This document shows, one piece after another, positions 1-7,619 of a DNA stretch of 64,000 nucleotides; the first letter of the stretch is position 1; the number at the start of each line of letters is the position of its first letter. The DNA lies in contig JAUICH010000001.1 of the NCBI GenBank assembly GCA_030427505.1, positions 124,001 through 188,000 on the forward strand. The letters run 5' to 3'. A model generated the notes under the pieces. The model worked only from the letters and a program-made list of their open reading frames with translations, did no database searches and was not told the origin of the DNA. A program made the position numbers and the translations under genes. The stretch is from Verrucomicrobiia bacterium (GTDB lineage Bacteria; Verrucomicrobiota; Verrucomicrobiia; Verrucomicrobiales; DEV007).

Positions 1-1
1 G

Positions 2-523
2 CGGGTGCTGCGTTTTTCCTACCAAGGCTGGGGAAAACCGCGAGCCGAGTCGCGGGACGTGGAGCCGCTGGGCCTCATCCACTACCTGGACCGGTGGCAC
101 CTCATCGCCTGGTGTCGCCTGCGGGAGGACTATCGCGATTTTCGGACGGACAGGATGAGCCGGGTGGAGCTATTGCCAGAGACCTTCGTCTCGCGTCCCG
201 ATTTCAGCCTGGGCGAGTATATCCGGCAAATGCCGAAACCGGAGCTGCGGGCAAAAGTACGGTTTGAGGAACGGTCCGTGGATCGCGTCTGGCGGGAATG
301 GTGGCTCGGGGTGAGCCAAGACGGCGTGACGGAAGGCGATGGACCGGCGGGTTTGGTACTGACCTTGGCGACGGTCGATTGGGACCGGCTGGCCGGTTGG
401 CTGTTGTCCTTTGGGGAGGGGGCCACCGTGTTGGAGCCTGAGGAATTGAGATCGCTGCTGGCTGGGAAAGCCGAAAGGGCGGCCATGCACCACGGAAAAA
501 AGCCTGAGAGCAAAGTCTCCTGA
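2..523 (+). CDS. WYL-domain transcriptional regulator, 3' part only
   Basis: The gene enters from the left edge. 173 residues are visible and the N-terminal helix-turn-helix part lies outside the window. The visible part has the WYL core: a strand ending in RFSYQG, then PLGLIHYLDRWHLIAWCRLREDYRDFRTDRM, in which the W-H-L replaces the W-Y-L signature, and a C-terminal alpha/beta region (residues about 80-160) typical of YafY-family regulators. These proteins usually bind DNA as regulators that sense nucleotides or other ligands through the WYL fold. The first visible GTG (position 5) is internal to the domain and is not the true start. Target genes cannot be inferred. Confidence 0.8.
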   Translation, partial: RVLRFSYQGWGKPRAESRDVEPLGLIHYLDRWHLIAWCRLREDYRDFRTDRMSRVELLPETFVSRPDFSLGEYIRQMPKPELRAKVRFEERSVDRVWREWWLGVSQDGVTEGDGPAGLVLTLATVDWDRLAGWLLSFGEGATVLEPEELRSLLAGKAERAAMHHGKKPESKVS

Positions 524-569
524 CACAGGGTTGTCAGTGGGAACGGAAGGCAGGGGTTAACCTGCCTTC

Positions 570-1016
570 ATGAAACAAAGATCTCTCTCTGACACAAAAC
601 GGCGGGTGCGTGGAACTGCGGCTTTGGTAACTGTGCTGGTAATAACCTGGCTGAGCGTAGGTTGCTCGGCAGTGCATCTCAACTCGAGCCCTTCGGCGGA
701 AACGGGAAAGCTGCATCACATCGGTTTCGTCTGGCTGAAGGACGCGGGCAGCGCGGCGGACCGCCAGAAGATCATCGACGCGGCGCACCGCTTCGCGGAA
801 GAGATACCCGAAGTGGAAGCCCTTTACGTCGGCCAACCCGCGGAGAGCATCAGTCCGCTTATCGACAGCAGCTATGACGTTGCCTTGACTATGGTGCTCA
901 AGGACGTGGAAGCGCTGAAACGTTATGGAGAACACCCCGTGCACCAGAAAGCGGCGGAGGAAATTTTCCTTCCGCTCTCCCGGAAGATCCTGTTCTACGA
1001 CTTTGTCAGCGAGTAA
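570..1016 (+). CDS. Dabb (stress-responsive A/B barrel) domain lipoprotein
   Basis: 148 residues. The N-terminus has a basic stretch, a hydrophobic segment (residues about 17-31) and a lipobox ending in SVGC, so it is predicted to be a lipid-anchored envelope protein. The mature part starts the Dabb fold at LHHIGFVWLKD and ends it near ILFYDF. It keeps the usual pattern of about 95 residues, with a middle stretch (EVEALYVGQPAES) and a VHQKAAEEIF helix. Dabb proteins form dimeric alpha/beta barrels. Functions vary and no substrate is known here. The gene lies 46 bp after the WYL regulator and is followed 31 bp later by an NTF2-like gene on the same strand, so the two may be co-transcribed. Confidence 0.8.
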   Translation: MKQRSLSDTKRRVRGTAALVTVLVITWLSVGCSAVHLNSSPSAETGKLHHIGFVWLKDAGSAADRQKIIDAAHRFAEEIPEVEALYVGQPAESISPLIDSSYDVALTMVLKDVEALKRYGEHPVHQKAAEEIFLPLSRKILFYDFVSE

Positions 1017-1047
1017 CTCAGACAATTACCTAATCCATAAACTAACT

Positions 1048-1374
1048 ATGAAAATTGACCCCACGATTCAATCCTTTGTGAATGCCATGAACGCTCAGAA
1101 CGCGTCCGCCGTGGCGGCCTGCTTTGCACCGGAAGCGACCGTCCAGGATGAAGGCAATGAGCACCGAGGAACCGAAGCCATCGAGGCGTGGTATTCCGAG
1201 GCCAGCCGGAAATACCAGCCCGTGATGAAGATCCAAGACATCGCCGAAACGGAAAAAGGAGAGGCCGTTCTAACCGGAGAAGTGTCAGGAGACTTTGAAG
1301 GCAGCCCCGCGACGCTACGTTATCGGATGTTGATCGAGGGAGACAAGATTGCGCGTTTGAAAATAGAGGCGTGA
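1048..1374 (+). CDS. SnoaL/NTF2-like protein, small
   Basis: 108 residues with the NTF2-like cone-fold pattern: an N-terminal helix (IQSFVNAMNAQNASAVAACFAPEATVQDEG), then HRGTEAIEAWYSE, then three strands ending ALRYRMLIEGDKIARLKIEA-like. The family includes isomerases, cyclases and ligand-binding proteins, so no reaction is assigned. I chose ATG 1048 because the residues after it match the fold start; an in-frame extension to 925 would overlap the Dabb gene. It has no signal peptide, so it is cytoplasmic. It is only distantly related to the other NTF2-like gene at 3828. Confidence 0.75.
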   Translation: MKIDPTIQSFVNAMNAQNASAVAACFAPEATVQDEGNEHRGTEAIEAWYSEASRKYQPVMKIQDIAETEKGEAVLTGEVSGDFEGSPATLRYRMLIEGDKIARLKIEA

Positions 1375-1447
1375 ACGTCTGGGGGAGAGAGTAGGAATTG
1401 ATTCGCGGAAGGATTTTCGGCATCCTCCAGGGGAACGGTTGCGCTAG

Positions 1448-1978
1448 ATGAAGGCGGTTCCCAGGGATCAACGAGTGACCACGGTCATGGATGTCGAGAT
1501 CGGGCTTGAGGAGTCTGCCGTGGTCTGGGTTGAGTCAGGTGAAGTGACAGGTTACCTGATTGCGAAAGGTTACACAATCGGCGAGCCGCCTTCGGAAATC
1601 GCGCTCGAACAGGTTCTCTACCTTGGCGCCGTTCCAGGGTGGCGCCAGGCGACGGTATTGGAAAAGGTCCTTGTCTCTGGTGCGAATGGTTGTTGGGCGG
1701 CGGTCGATCTCTCTACAGTTTCCCTCGTTCCCTGCCCATCCCGGAAGCCCTATCCCATCCTTTTCATTTCGAAACACGGATTTCACTGGATGGAAGAAAT
1801 GATTCACAAACGGTCCGCAGTACGGGTCCTGAATCATCTCCGGGAACAGTTTGCGGGTTTGAGTTTTCGAACGGACCGTCGCATTCTGGCTGAGGAAGAT
1901 TCGTCATTCAGAAATATCAGCTGTTTGGAAGCTGCCCTTTTTGAGCGAGCAGGCAGCAGAAAATCGCCTGACTCGTAG
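1448..1978 (+). CDS. Unrecognised ORF, 176 codons, doubtful
   Basis: I do not recognise this protein. It has no signal peptide, membrane segment or familiar motif. Its last third (from about 1725) matches the segment at 3530-3745 base for base without gaps at a constant offset of 1805 bp. There the frame is broken by a TGA just after the residues GSSL. Shared residues include a RVLN block and an FAGLSF block. Either this is a poorly known gene with a decayed second copy, or the shared stretch is a duplicated untranslated region upstream of the NTF2-like gene. Coding status is uncertain. Confidence 0.3.
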   Translation: MKAVPRDQRVTTVMDVEIGLEESAVVWVESGEVTGYLIAKGYTIGEPPSEIALEQVLYLGAVPGWRQATVLEKVLVSGANGCWAAVDLSTVSLVPCPSRKPYPILFISKHGFHWMEEMIHKRSAVRVLNHLREQFAGLSFRTDRRILAEEDSSFRNISCLEAALFERAGSRKSPDS

Positions 1979-2018
1979 CGAAGTCTCCCGTAACCCCGCC
2001 TAAGTCCACTCTAAGTAA

Positions 2019-2277
2019 ATGAAGAACGCCGCCCTCACCGCCGAAGAAATCGGAACCCGCTGGTTCCAGGAAGTTTGAAACGAGCGGGATGATTCCCGGA
2101 TTTCCGAGTTCATGCTACTCGGACCCGCCGATCGCCTCGAAGGGGGGCGCTGGCGACGGATTGGGATTCGCGTCCGCCGGAAAGTAGGTCGAGGTCGGGG
2201 ACCCTACCTGGATTTGCGTGAAGGACGGAAGAATTTTGAAAACCCGGAACTGCTGGAACCGGGTCAGCCGTGGATAG
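2019..2277 (+). pseudogene. Decayed copy of the SnoaL-like gene at 3828
   Basis: The first 18 codons repeat the start of the intact gene (TAEEIGTRWFQEV here, SAEEIGTRWFQEV there). A TGA at 2076-2078 replaces the Trp codon. The frame then still reads NERDDSRISEF against NGRDDSLISEL. After about 2155 the match jumps to the last third of the intact gene, in another frame: WICVKDGRILK against WIRVEDGKILE, then CWN. So about half of the middle is deleted, one further stop (TAG) interrupts GKEVE, and the frame has shifted. It ends at a TAG at 2275-2277. This is a clear pseudogene. Confidence 0.88.
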
Positions 2278-2522
2278 CACACTTTTCGCGATCTTGAGAG
2301 CGCATCACGAAAGGGATGCTTTCAAGACCTACCCCCAATAGAGAGAGCGGGAACAAAGCCAGGCGAAAAATGGGCCGCGTCTCCAGGTATTCGCCGCTTT
2401 GCGGCGCTGAGTTCACTTTCCCTTTCTTCATTTCCGGTCCGTTCTCTAATTTGTCCACGCTGCCTATAACGGAGAGGTGAAAAATGAACTACTAACGGCT
2501 GACCCGCTTAGCGGAGTTGTCA

Positions 2523-2549
2523 GGTCTCCTTTCGGAGGCCCCGCGGGGA
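2523..2549 (-). terminator. Hairpins just after the prepilin stop
   Basis: Read on the minus strand, the stop codon is followed by a CCCCGCGGGG palindrome and then a 7-bp stem (GGCCTCC / GGAGACC with one G-U pair, loop GAAA). There is no T-run, so it may stabilise the 3' end rather than terminate intrinsically. Confidence 0.4.
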
Positions 2550-2550
2550 A

Positions 2551-2949
2551 TTACCAGCTATCGGTACTGGAGGGGACATGCTCCGTAATGGAGCAGTAGA
2601 GAAACCGGGTGCCCGCGGGCGGGATTTTTTCATCCGAGCTATTGTAAATACCGCCGCTCGGGCAGGATGGATACGTTTCGATCATGAGGCCCGGTCCGGC
2701 AACCATGTTGAGCCTCATAAGATCGCCGATGTTCTTCTCGTAGAGATTCTGGTAGGAACGGACCGCCTTCTGGACCGTCGATTGGATGATGATGCACTTC
2801 GCGCGGTCCGAGCCCTTTTTGTAGGCGCTTACCCCGATGAAGAGGATCGAGATCAGCCCGAGAAGGACTGCGATGACCAGCGTGACCTCGATAAGGGTCA
2901 AGCCCGCTTGCTGTTTCGTTCTATTGTTCGGTCTCATCTTAACTATCAT
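2551..2949 (-). CDS. Type IV prepilin-like / pseudopilin protein
   Basis: 132 residues from the chosen ATG at 2949 (another ATG lies at 2937). It has a short basic leader, then the prepilin peptidase site and methylation motif AGLTLIEVTLVIAVLLGLIS, with Glu at position 5 of the mature protein. A long hydrophobic helix follows, and then a short globular part with three cysteines (CIII, YPSCPSG, YCSI). This pattern is that of class II pilins and type II secretion pseudopilins, which assemble in the inner membrane after processing by PilD. It is an orphan here: no PilB, PilC, PilD or secretin gene is near, so the assembly partners must be elsewhere. Confidence 0.82.
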   Translation of the reverse strand: MIVKMRPNNRTKQQAGLTLIEVTLVIAVLLGLISILFIGVSAYKKGSDRAKCIIIQSTVQKAVRSYQNLYEKNIGDLMRLNMVAGPGLMIETYPSCPSGGIYNSSDEKIPPAGTRFLYCSITEHVPSSTDSW

Positions 2950-3434
2950 TTTTTCTGTAGTTGTTTCTTTCTTGCCCTCATCCTGTCTTGGAGTGAGATG
3001 CAATAGGCTTGGTAGGCGCTGGCTGGCTTGAAGGTCGTTCGTGGCGTCTCATGGACTTTCAAGATCCCGGCTGGTCTTCCACCCGTTGTCAGCCCTGCAC
3101 TGTTCCCCGCGCCGGCCCTGAACGGGGCCGGCGAGTTTGGGAATGCCGCAGGACTAACGGGTTCAGGTATCCAGCCCGAATCCTAAGTGCGCGGAATATT
3201 ACTATGGTAATTATGGTAAATGCAATTTCTTTTTATGGGGTTCTGAAGTTTTTTTCCTTTTTTGTTGAGAATACCATGCCGTGGAGAGACCCCGGCGCAT
3301 CGGAAAGCAGCGGACGCGGTGATCGCTTTTCCAGGTTATGACAATCCAAAACGGGCAGGTGATTGGCAAGGGGGTGCGGCCGGGGACAGCTTGGGGGGGA
3401 GGCGGCCATGGGAGTCCTAACCGGCTAACAAGAA
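2950..3434. promoter_or_regulatory. Prepilin upstream region: AT-rich promoter area and GC hairpin in leader
   Basis: No convincing gene lies here. On the minus strand, toward the prepilin, an AT-rich island (about 3190-3270) carries ACCATAATTA (3208-3217) with a second ACCATA directly after it. Closer to the gene is a perfect 9-bp stem, CGCCGGCCC (3110-3118) with GGGCCGGCG (3125-3133), loop TGAACG. If the promoter is in the AT-rich island, the prepilin mRNA has a long structured leader. Confidence 0.4.
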
Positions 3435-3529
3435 GTGATGTCCCCCGTTAAAAAGACCGTGTGGCGTTCTCTTGCTCGCGGCTCCTTTTCCAGGCCAAGC
3501 ACCCGTCACTTCCGGTCTGTCGGAGCGGC

Positions 3530-3745
3530 GGAGTTCCCGGCTTTCACGGAAGCCTTGGGTTGTCCACTCTATTACAAGACAGAGGTGTCAATTGGAGGAG
3601 ACGATGATCCGGGAGCATTCCGTGAGGCGGGTCCTGAATCCTTTCCCGAAACCGTTTGCGGGCTTGAGTTTTCCCGCGGATCACCGCAATCTGGCTAAGG
3701 ATGGATCGTCACTCTGAAATGTGTCCTGGTTGGAAACTGCCTTTC
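3530..3745 (+). repeat. Second copy of the segment at 1725-1940 (broken frame)
   Basis: Collinear with 1725-1940 at an offset of 1805 bp. Blocks such as GGGTCCTGAATC and TTTGCGGG.TTGAGTTTT are shared. The reading frame that is open in the first copy hits a TGA near 3715 here. Together with the NTF2-like genes that follow (2019 and 3828, offset 1809), it shows that a segment of roughly 0.7 kb was duplicated. Confidence 0.75.
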
Positions 3746-3827
3746 TGAAGGCCTTGGAACGGGCGGACAGAGACAACCGGTGTGACGCTGTCCCTTGCAC
3801 GATTCATCACGCCAACGCATTACCACC

Positions 3828-4256
3828 ATGAACGCCACGCTCTCCGCTGAAGAAATTGGAACCCGCTGGTTCCAGGAAGTTTGGAATGGCCGGGATGATT
3901 CCCTGATTTCCGAGCTGATGCGTCCCGACGCGGTCGGTCACCTGGAGGGTGGGGAAACCATTCAGGGACCGGAAGGTTTTCTGGCCTACCGGGAAGCGAT
4001 CTTGGGAGCTTTCCCGGATATGGAAATTGAGATTCTTAACAAGTTGTCTGACGACACGCATGTCTGCCTGATGTGGCACGCCAAGGGGCATCACACTGGA
4101 GAAGGCATGGGCCTCGTGCCCACGGGAAAAGAGGTCGAGATCCGCGGCACCACCTGGATCCGGGTGGAAGACGGCAAAATCCTGGAAGGCTGGGACTGCT
4201 GGAACCAGGGCGGGCTGATGGCTAAGCTATTGGAAGAGTCCACCGTTGCCTCGTAA
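3828..4256 (+). CDS. SnoaL-like / ester-cyclase family protein
   Basis: 142 residues. It has the pattern of the SnoaL-like polyketide cyclase family: AEEIGTRWFQEVWNGRD, then LMRPDAVGHLEGGETIQGPEGFLAYREAILGAFPDMEIEI, then CLMWHAKGHHTGEGMGLVPTGKEVEIRGTTWIRVEDGKILEGWD with a final W. These conserved His and Asp positions line the family's pocket. Members act as cyclases, isomerases or ligand carriers, and the substrate cannot be told from sequence. It is cytoplasmic, with no signal peptide. I chose ATG 3828 because it aligns with ATG 2019 of the decayed copy. It is the surviving member of the duplicated pair. Confidence 0.83.
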   Translation: MNATLSAEEIGTRWFQEVWNGRDDSLISELMRPDAVGHLEGGETIQGPEGFLAYREAILGAFPDMEIEILNKLSDDTHVCLMWHAKGHHTGEGMGLVPTGKEVEIRGTTWIRVEDGKILEGWDCWNQGGLMAKLLEESTVAS

Positions 4257-4324
4257 GTTAGGAGCCGCGGCAGTACTTGTAGTACCAAAGCTGACCGCAC
4301 AAAGAAGCGCGTTCAGTTCGAACA

Positions 4325-4741
4325 ATGTGGGGGAGCCGGAGCGGAATAGTTCTAGAGGACGGACCGGTCAAGGCGCTCATAAGAATCTATAAGCAAGTCT
4401 GCCTGGCTATACCCGTGGCGCTATTGGCAGTGGCGGTGACTGTGCCGTTTGTGGATTGGCTTTTTCCATGGGGCGAAGGCGTGGATGCGCTTCATAACGT
4501 AGCCGGCGAAGGAATAAGGGTCTGCGTGGGAATAAGCGACAACCAACGGGCTTGGTTCGTTGTGCCTGGCGGAGGTTGGAAAGTCTATGCGGTTTCCTCA
4601 AACGGAGAGGGCGTCGAAGTCAAATCTTCGGCCCGCTGGCTTGCTTTCCTGGCAGGCATTTGGGCCGCATGCTTTTTCGTCAGCGTCAGCACTACGCTAC
4701 CTTGCTGGCGCAAAGCGTTATACGGAAGAAAGGGTTCATAG
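4325..4741 (+). CDS. Small membrane protein of unknown function
   Basis: 138 residues, not recognised. There are two predicted membrane helices, one at about residues 27-45 (CLAIPVALLAVAVTVPFV) and one at about 105-124 (RWLAFLAGIWAACFFVSVST). Between them is a domain of about 55 residues containing GEGIRVCVGISDNQ and WFVVPGGGWKVYAVSSNGEG, which looks like two beta hairpins and probably faces the periplasm. The ORF is isolated between an NTF2-like gene and a convergent DUF4279-like gene. The membrane topology and sensible composition make it likely to be real, but the start is not certain. Confidence 0.5.
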   Translation: MWGSRSGIVLEDGPVKALIRIYKQVCLAIPVALLAVAVTVPFVDWLFPWGEGVDALHNVAGEGIRVCVGISDNQRAWFVVPGGGWKVYAVSSNGEGVEVKSSARWLAFLAGIWAACFFVSVSTTLPCWRKALYGRKGS

Positions 4742-4838
4742 TCTGGCCTGGTGATGAGTTAGGAAGGAAATCCTCGAACTGGTGGATGCGCCACGGATGC
4801 TCGAATGCAAATTAATGGATCGAGGAAGTTGAAAGATA

Positions 4839-5243
4839 TCACTCCTCTTCCTCCTCGTCGGAGGCCGGATAGCCGCTGACAGTCAGCCTCACGCCAAGGT
4901 CTGAGAAAAGCTTCAAGTCCTCTGGTTCCCAACTGAGACTGGGCATGAGCTGCTCCGAGCAGCCCACGGAAATGCCGATGTCGATTTCCGCTTCGACATT
5001 TAAGTCTCGAAAATTGATCCCCTTTTCCTGACAGGCCGTCAGGAATTGAATGGTCTCTGTATAGAGATCTTCCAGGTTCGCGGCATCCACGATTGCCGCA
5101 TTGAAGCCGGAATGTTCGTGGATCCGGTTCCGGCGCGCGCGATCTCCCGCTTTCCAGCGGACATCGATCTTCAGGTCAAGGGCGTCTCGAATTCTGTCGA
5201 GGGCTTCGTCAGCGCCGTGGGCTCGGAGGCAGGCCAGTCTCAT
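4839..5243 (-). CDS. DUF4279-like protein
   Basis: 134 residues. The N-terminus (LRAHGADEALDRIRDALDL.. VRWKAGDRAR) and the C-terminal strands (VEAEIDIGISVGCSEQLMP, then SWEPEDLKLFSDLGVRLTVSGYP) follow the DUF4279 pattern, in which a WRKGE-like turn and a final 'lgvrlsvsiY'-like strand are typical. It ends in an acidic tail, SDEEEEE. The function of the family is unknown; members often occur near immunity or toxin genes, but no toxin is visible here. It lies 26 bp upstream of ispH on the same strand in the reading direction of neither operon partner, so it is probably transcribed separately. Confidence 0.6.
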   Translation of the reverse strand: MRLACLRAHGADEALDRIRDALDLKIDVRWKAGDRARRNRIHEHSGFNAAIVDAANLEDLYTETIQFLTACQEKGINFRDLNVEAEIDIGISVGCSEQLMPSLSWEPEDLKLFSDLGVRLTVSGYPASDEEEEE

Positions 5244-5269
5244 GGAAAATTGATGGCCTGACCCCGATG

Positions 5270-6538
5270 CTAGGCTGCCTCCACCTGCTCCCTGGGCACT
5301 CCTCGCAGTTCAAACACCCGGACAATCGTGTTCTCGATCAGGTTGTTCGGGCAGGAGGCGCCGGCGGTGACGCCGATGACGGCGGGGCGGTCGCCGAGGA
5401 GGTAGTCCGCGTAGGTGGTGACTTCGGACTTCTGGTGGAGATCGAAATGCGCGATCTCTTCCAGTTCCTTCAGACAGCGGGCGCCGCGGATGAAGAAAGT
5501 GGGCACGGTCTTTTCGCCGATCTCCACCAAGTGAGAGGTATTCGAACTGTTGTAGCCGCCGACCACGAGGAGAACGTCCAGATGGTGGTCCAGCATCTCG
5601 AACAGGGCGTCCTGCCGTTCCTGGGTGGCGCCGCAGATGGTGTCGAAAAACTGGAAGCTGGCCACCGCGCCTTCCTCGCCATCCCGGTCTTTCACGGCGG
5701 CGGCCAGGCGGCGCTGGAGTTCCTCCGTCTCGGACTTCAGCATGGTGGTTTGGTTGGCCACCCCAACGCGTTGAAGGTGAACGTCGGGATCGAAACCTTC
5801 GGAATACGCGCCCCGGAATCTTTCGAGGAATTCTTCGCGATTGCCCCCCTGGCGAATGTAGTCGCAAACATAGTCGCAGTCTTCCAGGGTCAGGATGACA
5901 AGGTAGTGGCCGCTGCCGTCGGGTCCGAGCGCCCGCGAGGCGGTGGCCCGGGTTTCTTCATGCACCGCTTTGCCGTGAATGATGGAGGTCATGCCGTCCT
6001 TGGCGTAGGCCCGAACGCGCTTCCATACGCTCATGACATCGCCGCAGGTGGTGTCGATGACGATGCAGTCCTGCGCCTTCAGTTGATCCATGATAGAGGT
6101 CTCCGCGCCAAAGGCGGGAACAATGAGCACGTCATTCTCGCCGAGGTCCGCGATCTCAGCGTCGGGGTTTGGGCCCGTGACGTTCATGATGCCCATCTCG
6201 TGGAGTTGGCGATTCACCTCCGGGTTGTGAATGATCTCCCCAATGAGGTAGATGTTCTTGTCTTCAAAGACCTTCCGCGCCGCGTACGCGAGGTCGATGG
6301 CGCGTTCCACCCCGTAGCAAAAGCCGAACTGCTTGGCCAACCGGATCGTGGTGTTCCCGATGGTCAGGACGCCGTTCCGGGCGCGTATTTTTTCAACAAT
6401 GCTGGAGCGGTAATGAGTTTCCACTTCCGCCTGCACCCGCTCCATCACTTCAGGAGTGCGCACATTCACGCGCCGCGGCTTTTTCGGAGGCGTGGAAGGG
6501 CGCTGGCTAGTGGGAGACGGTGTGGAGGGAGAGGCCAT
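5270..6538 (-). CDS. ispH: 4-hydroxy-3-methylbut-2-enyl diphosphate reductase, long form
   Basis: 422 residues. IspH makes IPP and DMAPP from HMBPP in the last step of the MEP isoprenoid pathway, using a [4Fe-4S] cluster. The three cluster cysteines are visible in GFCYGVERA, DTTCGDVMSVW and GASCPNNLIE. HNPEVN and the SNTSHLVEI block carry substrate-binding residues. Compared with the ~310-residue E. coli type it has an N-terminal extension of about 60 residues and insertions. The GFCxGVERA form and the length resemble the plant/cyanobacterial IspH type. It starts at the ATG at 6538. The low-complexity N-terminus, rich in Pro, Ser and Thr, may be unstructured. Confidence 0.95.
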   Translation of the reverse strand: MASPSTPSPTSQRPSTPPKKPRRVNVRTPEVMERVQAEVETHYRSSIVEKIRARNGVLTIGNTTIRLAKQFGFCYGVERAIDLAYAARKVFEDKNIYLIGEIIHNPEVNRQLHEMGIMNVTGPNPDAEIADLGENDVLIVPAFGAETSIMDQLKAQDCIVIDTTCGDVMSVWKRVRAYAKDGMTSIIHGKAVHEETRATASRALGPDGSGHYLVILTLEDCDYVCDYIRQGGNREEFLERFRGAYSEGFDPDVHLQRVGVANQTTMLKSETEELQRRLAAAVKDRDGEEGAVASFQFFDTICGATQERQDALFEMLDHHLDVLLVVGGYNSSNTSHLVEIGEKTVPTFFIRGARCLKELEEIAHFDLHQKSEVTTYADYLLGDRPAVIGVTAGASCPNNLIENTIVRVFELRGVPREQVEAA

Positions 6539-6675
6539 GAAGCTGACGGGTCTGTGCTTGCTCCCTTATACTATCACACCTGGCGGAAGGCGGAAGGGAG
6601 CACGAGCCGTAAAAGAACTGGAAGGAAGGGCGGTCCAGCGCCTGGCTGTCCGCCTCCTCGTCTCGACGCGCAGAG

Positions 6676-7371
6676 TCAGCGGCTCGCCACGGCGGCCGCG
6701 GCAGCCTTGTCTTCCTCAAAGAGGGGATAGGGCGGAGCGGGAAAGGCGCCAGACGAAATCATGACACCCACCGGCGGATCAGGATCCGCGTAGTCAGTGG
6801 GGCGAGGGATGTCTTTACCCAGAGTGGCGTCTTCCGGCTGCGTTTCTGCGATGTAAACGGGCGTCCCTTCTTTCACCAGGGCAAAGAACTTCGGCGCCAC
6901 GTTGGCGTGCAGCCGCAGGCAGCCATGGCTGCGCGGGATCGGCCAGACCGAGCCGGCATGGAAACCGTAGGCCGGCTTGAACTCCACCCAGTAGGGCATG
7001 GGATAACCCACATAGCGCCAGCCGGACGGCGTCTGGCTGCTCTTGCCGGGCTTTACCACGTTGTCCTTCACGAAGTAACCGTAGGTATTGGAGCGCTTCT
7101 TCTCGATCTTATTGTAGGCCCGGAAGGAACCCTTGGGCGTGGGGCTATCCGGTTTGCCGATGGCGGTGGGCGTGACCAGCAGGGCGCGGTTCCCCTCCAT
7201 CACGTACACCATGCGGTTTTGCAGGCTGACCTTGACCTTGATGTTGTCAGGATTCCGCGGGCGGTAGGCCGGGCTGTCATAGGGCTTGGCAATCTGACTG
7301 GCGCAGCTGGAAAGCAGCAGGCAGCCGAGAGCCGTCAGGGCGAGCAGGAAAGTGTGGAAGCGACGTTTCAT
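6676..7371 (-). CDS. L,D-transpeptidase (YkuD domain) lipoprotein
   Basis: 231 residues from the ATG at 7371, which places a signal peptide directly at the start (MKRRFHTFLLALTALGCLLLSSC) with lipobox LSSC. The YkuD catalytic motif is complete: YGFHAGSVWPIPRSHGCLRL, with catalytic Cys, His and Arg in SHGCLR. Upstream are the usual strands (VKVSLQNRMVYVMEGNRALLVTPTAIGKPDSPTPKGSFRA). L,D-transpeptidases make 3-3 peptidoglycan cross-links or attach proteins to peptidoglycan in the periplasm. The low-complexity C-terminal tail ends AAAAAVASR. It sits alone between ispH and an AT-rich intergenic stretch that probably holds its promoter. Confidence 0.92.
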   Translation of the reverse strand: MKRRFHTFLLALTALGCLLLSSCASQIAKPYDSPAYRPRNPDNIKVKVSLQNRMVYVMEGNRALLVTPTAIGKPDSPTPKGSFRAYNKIEKKRSNTYGYFVKDNVVKPGKSSQTPSGWRYVGYPMPYWVEFKPAYGFHAGSVWPIPRSHGCLRLHANVAPKFFALVKEGTPVYIAETQPEDATLGKDIPRPTDYADPDPPVGVMISSGAFPAPPYPLFEEDKAAAAAVASR

Positions 7372-7479
7372 GGCGGAAAAGGCTTCAACCAATACCATCC
7401 TTCGTGCCGTTTCGCCGAGATTTTTCGGAGCCCCCGGGAAACAGATAGGAAAGATTTTTTAATATTTTGATAAATTTAA

Positions 7480-7594
7480 TAGTTGCCAAAACTAAAAATT
7501 TGAGTATTCTTTCCTTGGTTACTCTCTCGGTAACTATTGTTTGTGTTTCAACGTTTCAAGGGTCGCCCAGCCCCGGGTGGGGCTGGGCTTTCTT
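7480..7594 (+). ncRNA. Candidate small RNA with strong intrinsic terminator
   Basis: Between two minus-strand genes is an AT-rich promoter-like stretch (about 7440-7500), a small stem GTTAC/GTAAC near 7520-7535, and a perfect 10-bp stem GCCCAGCCCC (7565-7574) with GGGGCTGGGC (7579-7588) followed by TTTCTT on the plus strand. The T-run is on the plus side only, yet no plus-strand gene ends here. A short transcript of about 100 nt is the simplest reading. The alternative is a hairpin that only protects the 3' end of the minus-strand M42 gene. Confidence 0.35.
7565..7594 (+). terminator. Intrinsic terminator, 10-bp stem, plus strand
   Basis: Perfect GC-rich 10-bp stem with a GGGT loop and a following TTTCTT. 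On the minus strand the hairpin has A's before it and no T-run after it. Confidence 0.65.
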
Positions 7595-7619
7595 GTGCCC
7601 TTGGAAAGGAAGCTGGAAC

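Noticed and set aside
3009-3341. 110-codon plus-strand frame across the prepilin promoter
   Set aside because: Crosses an AT-rich promoter island and a GC hairpin; no domain or ribosome-binding site.
5267-6730. Long plus-strand open frame opposite ispH
   Set aside because: It is fully antisense to a gene with intact IspH motifs; such frames are a by-product of GC-rich codon use. It has no recognisable domain.
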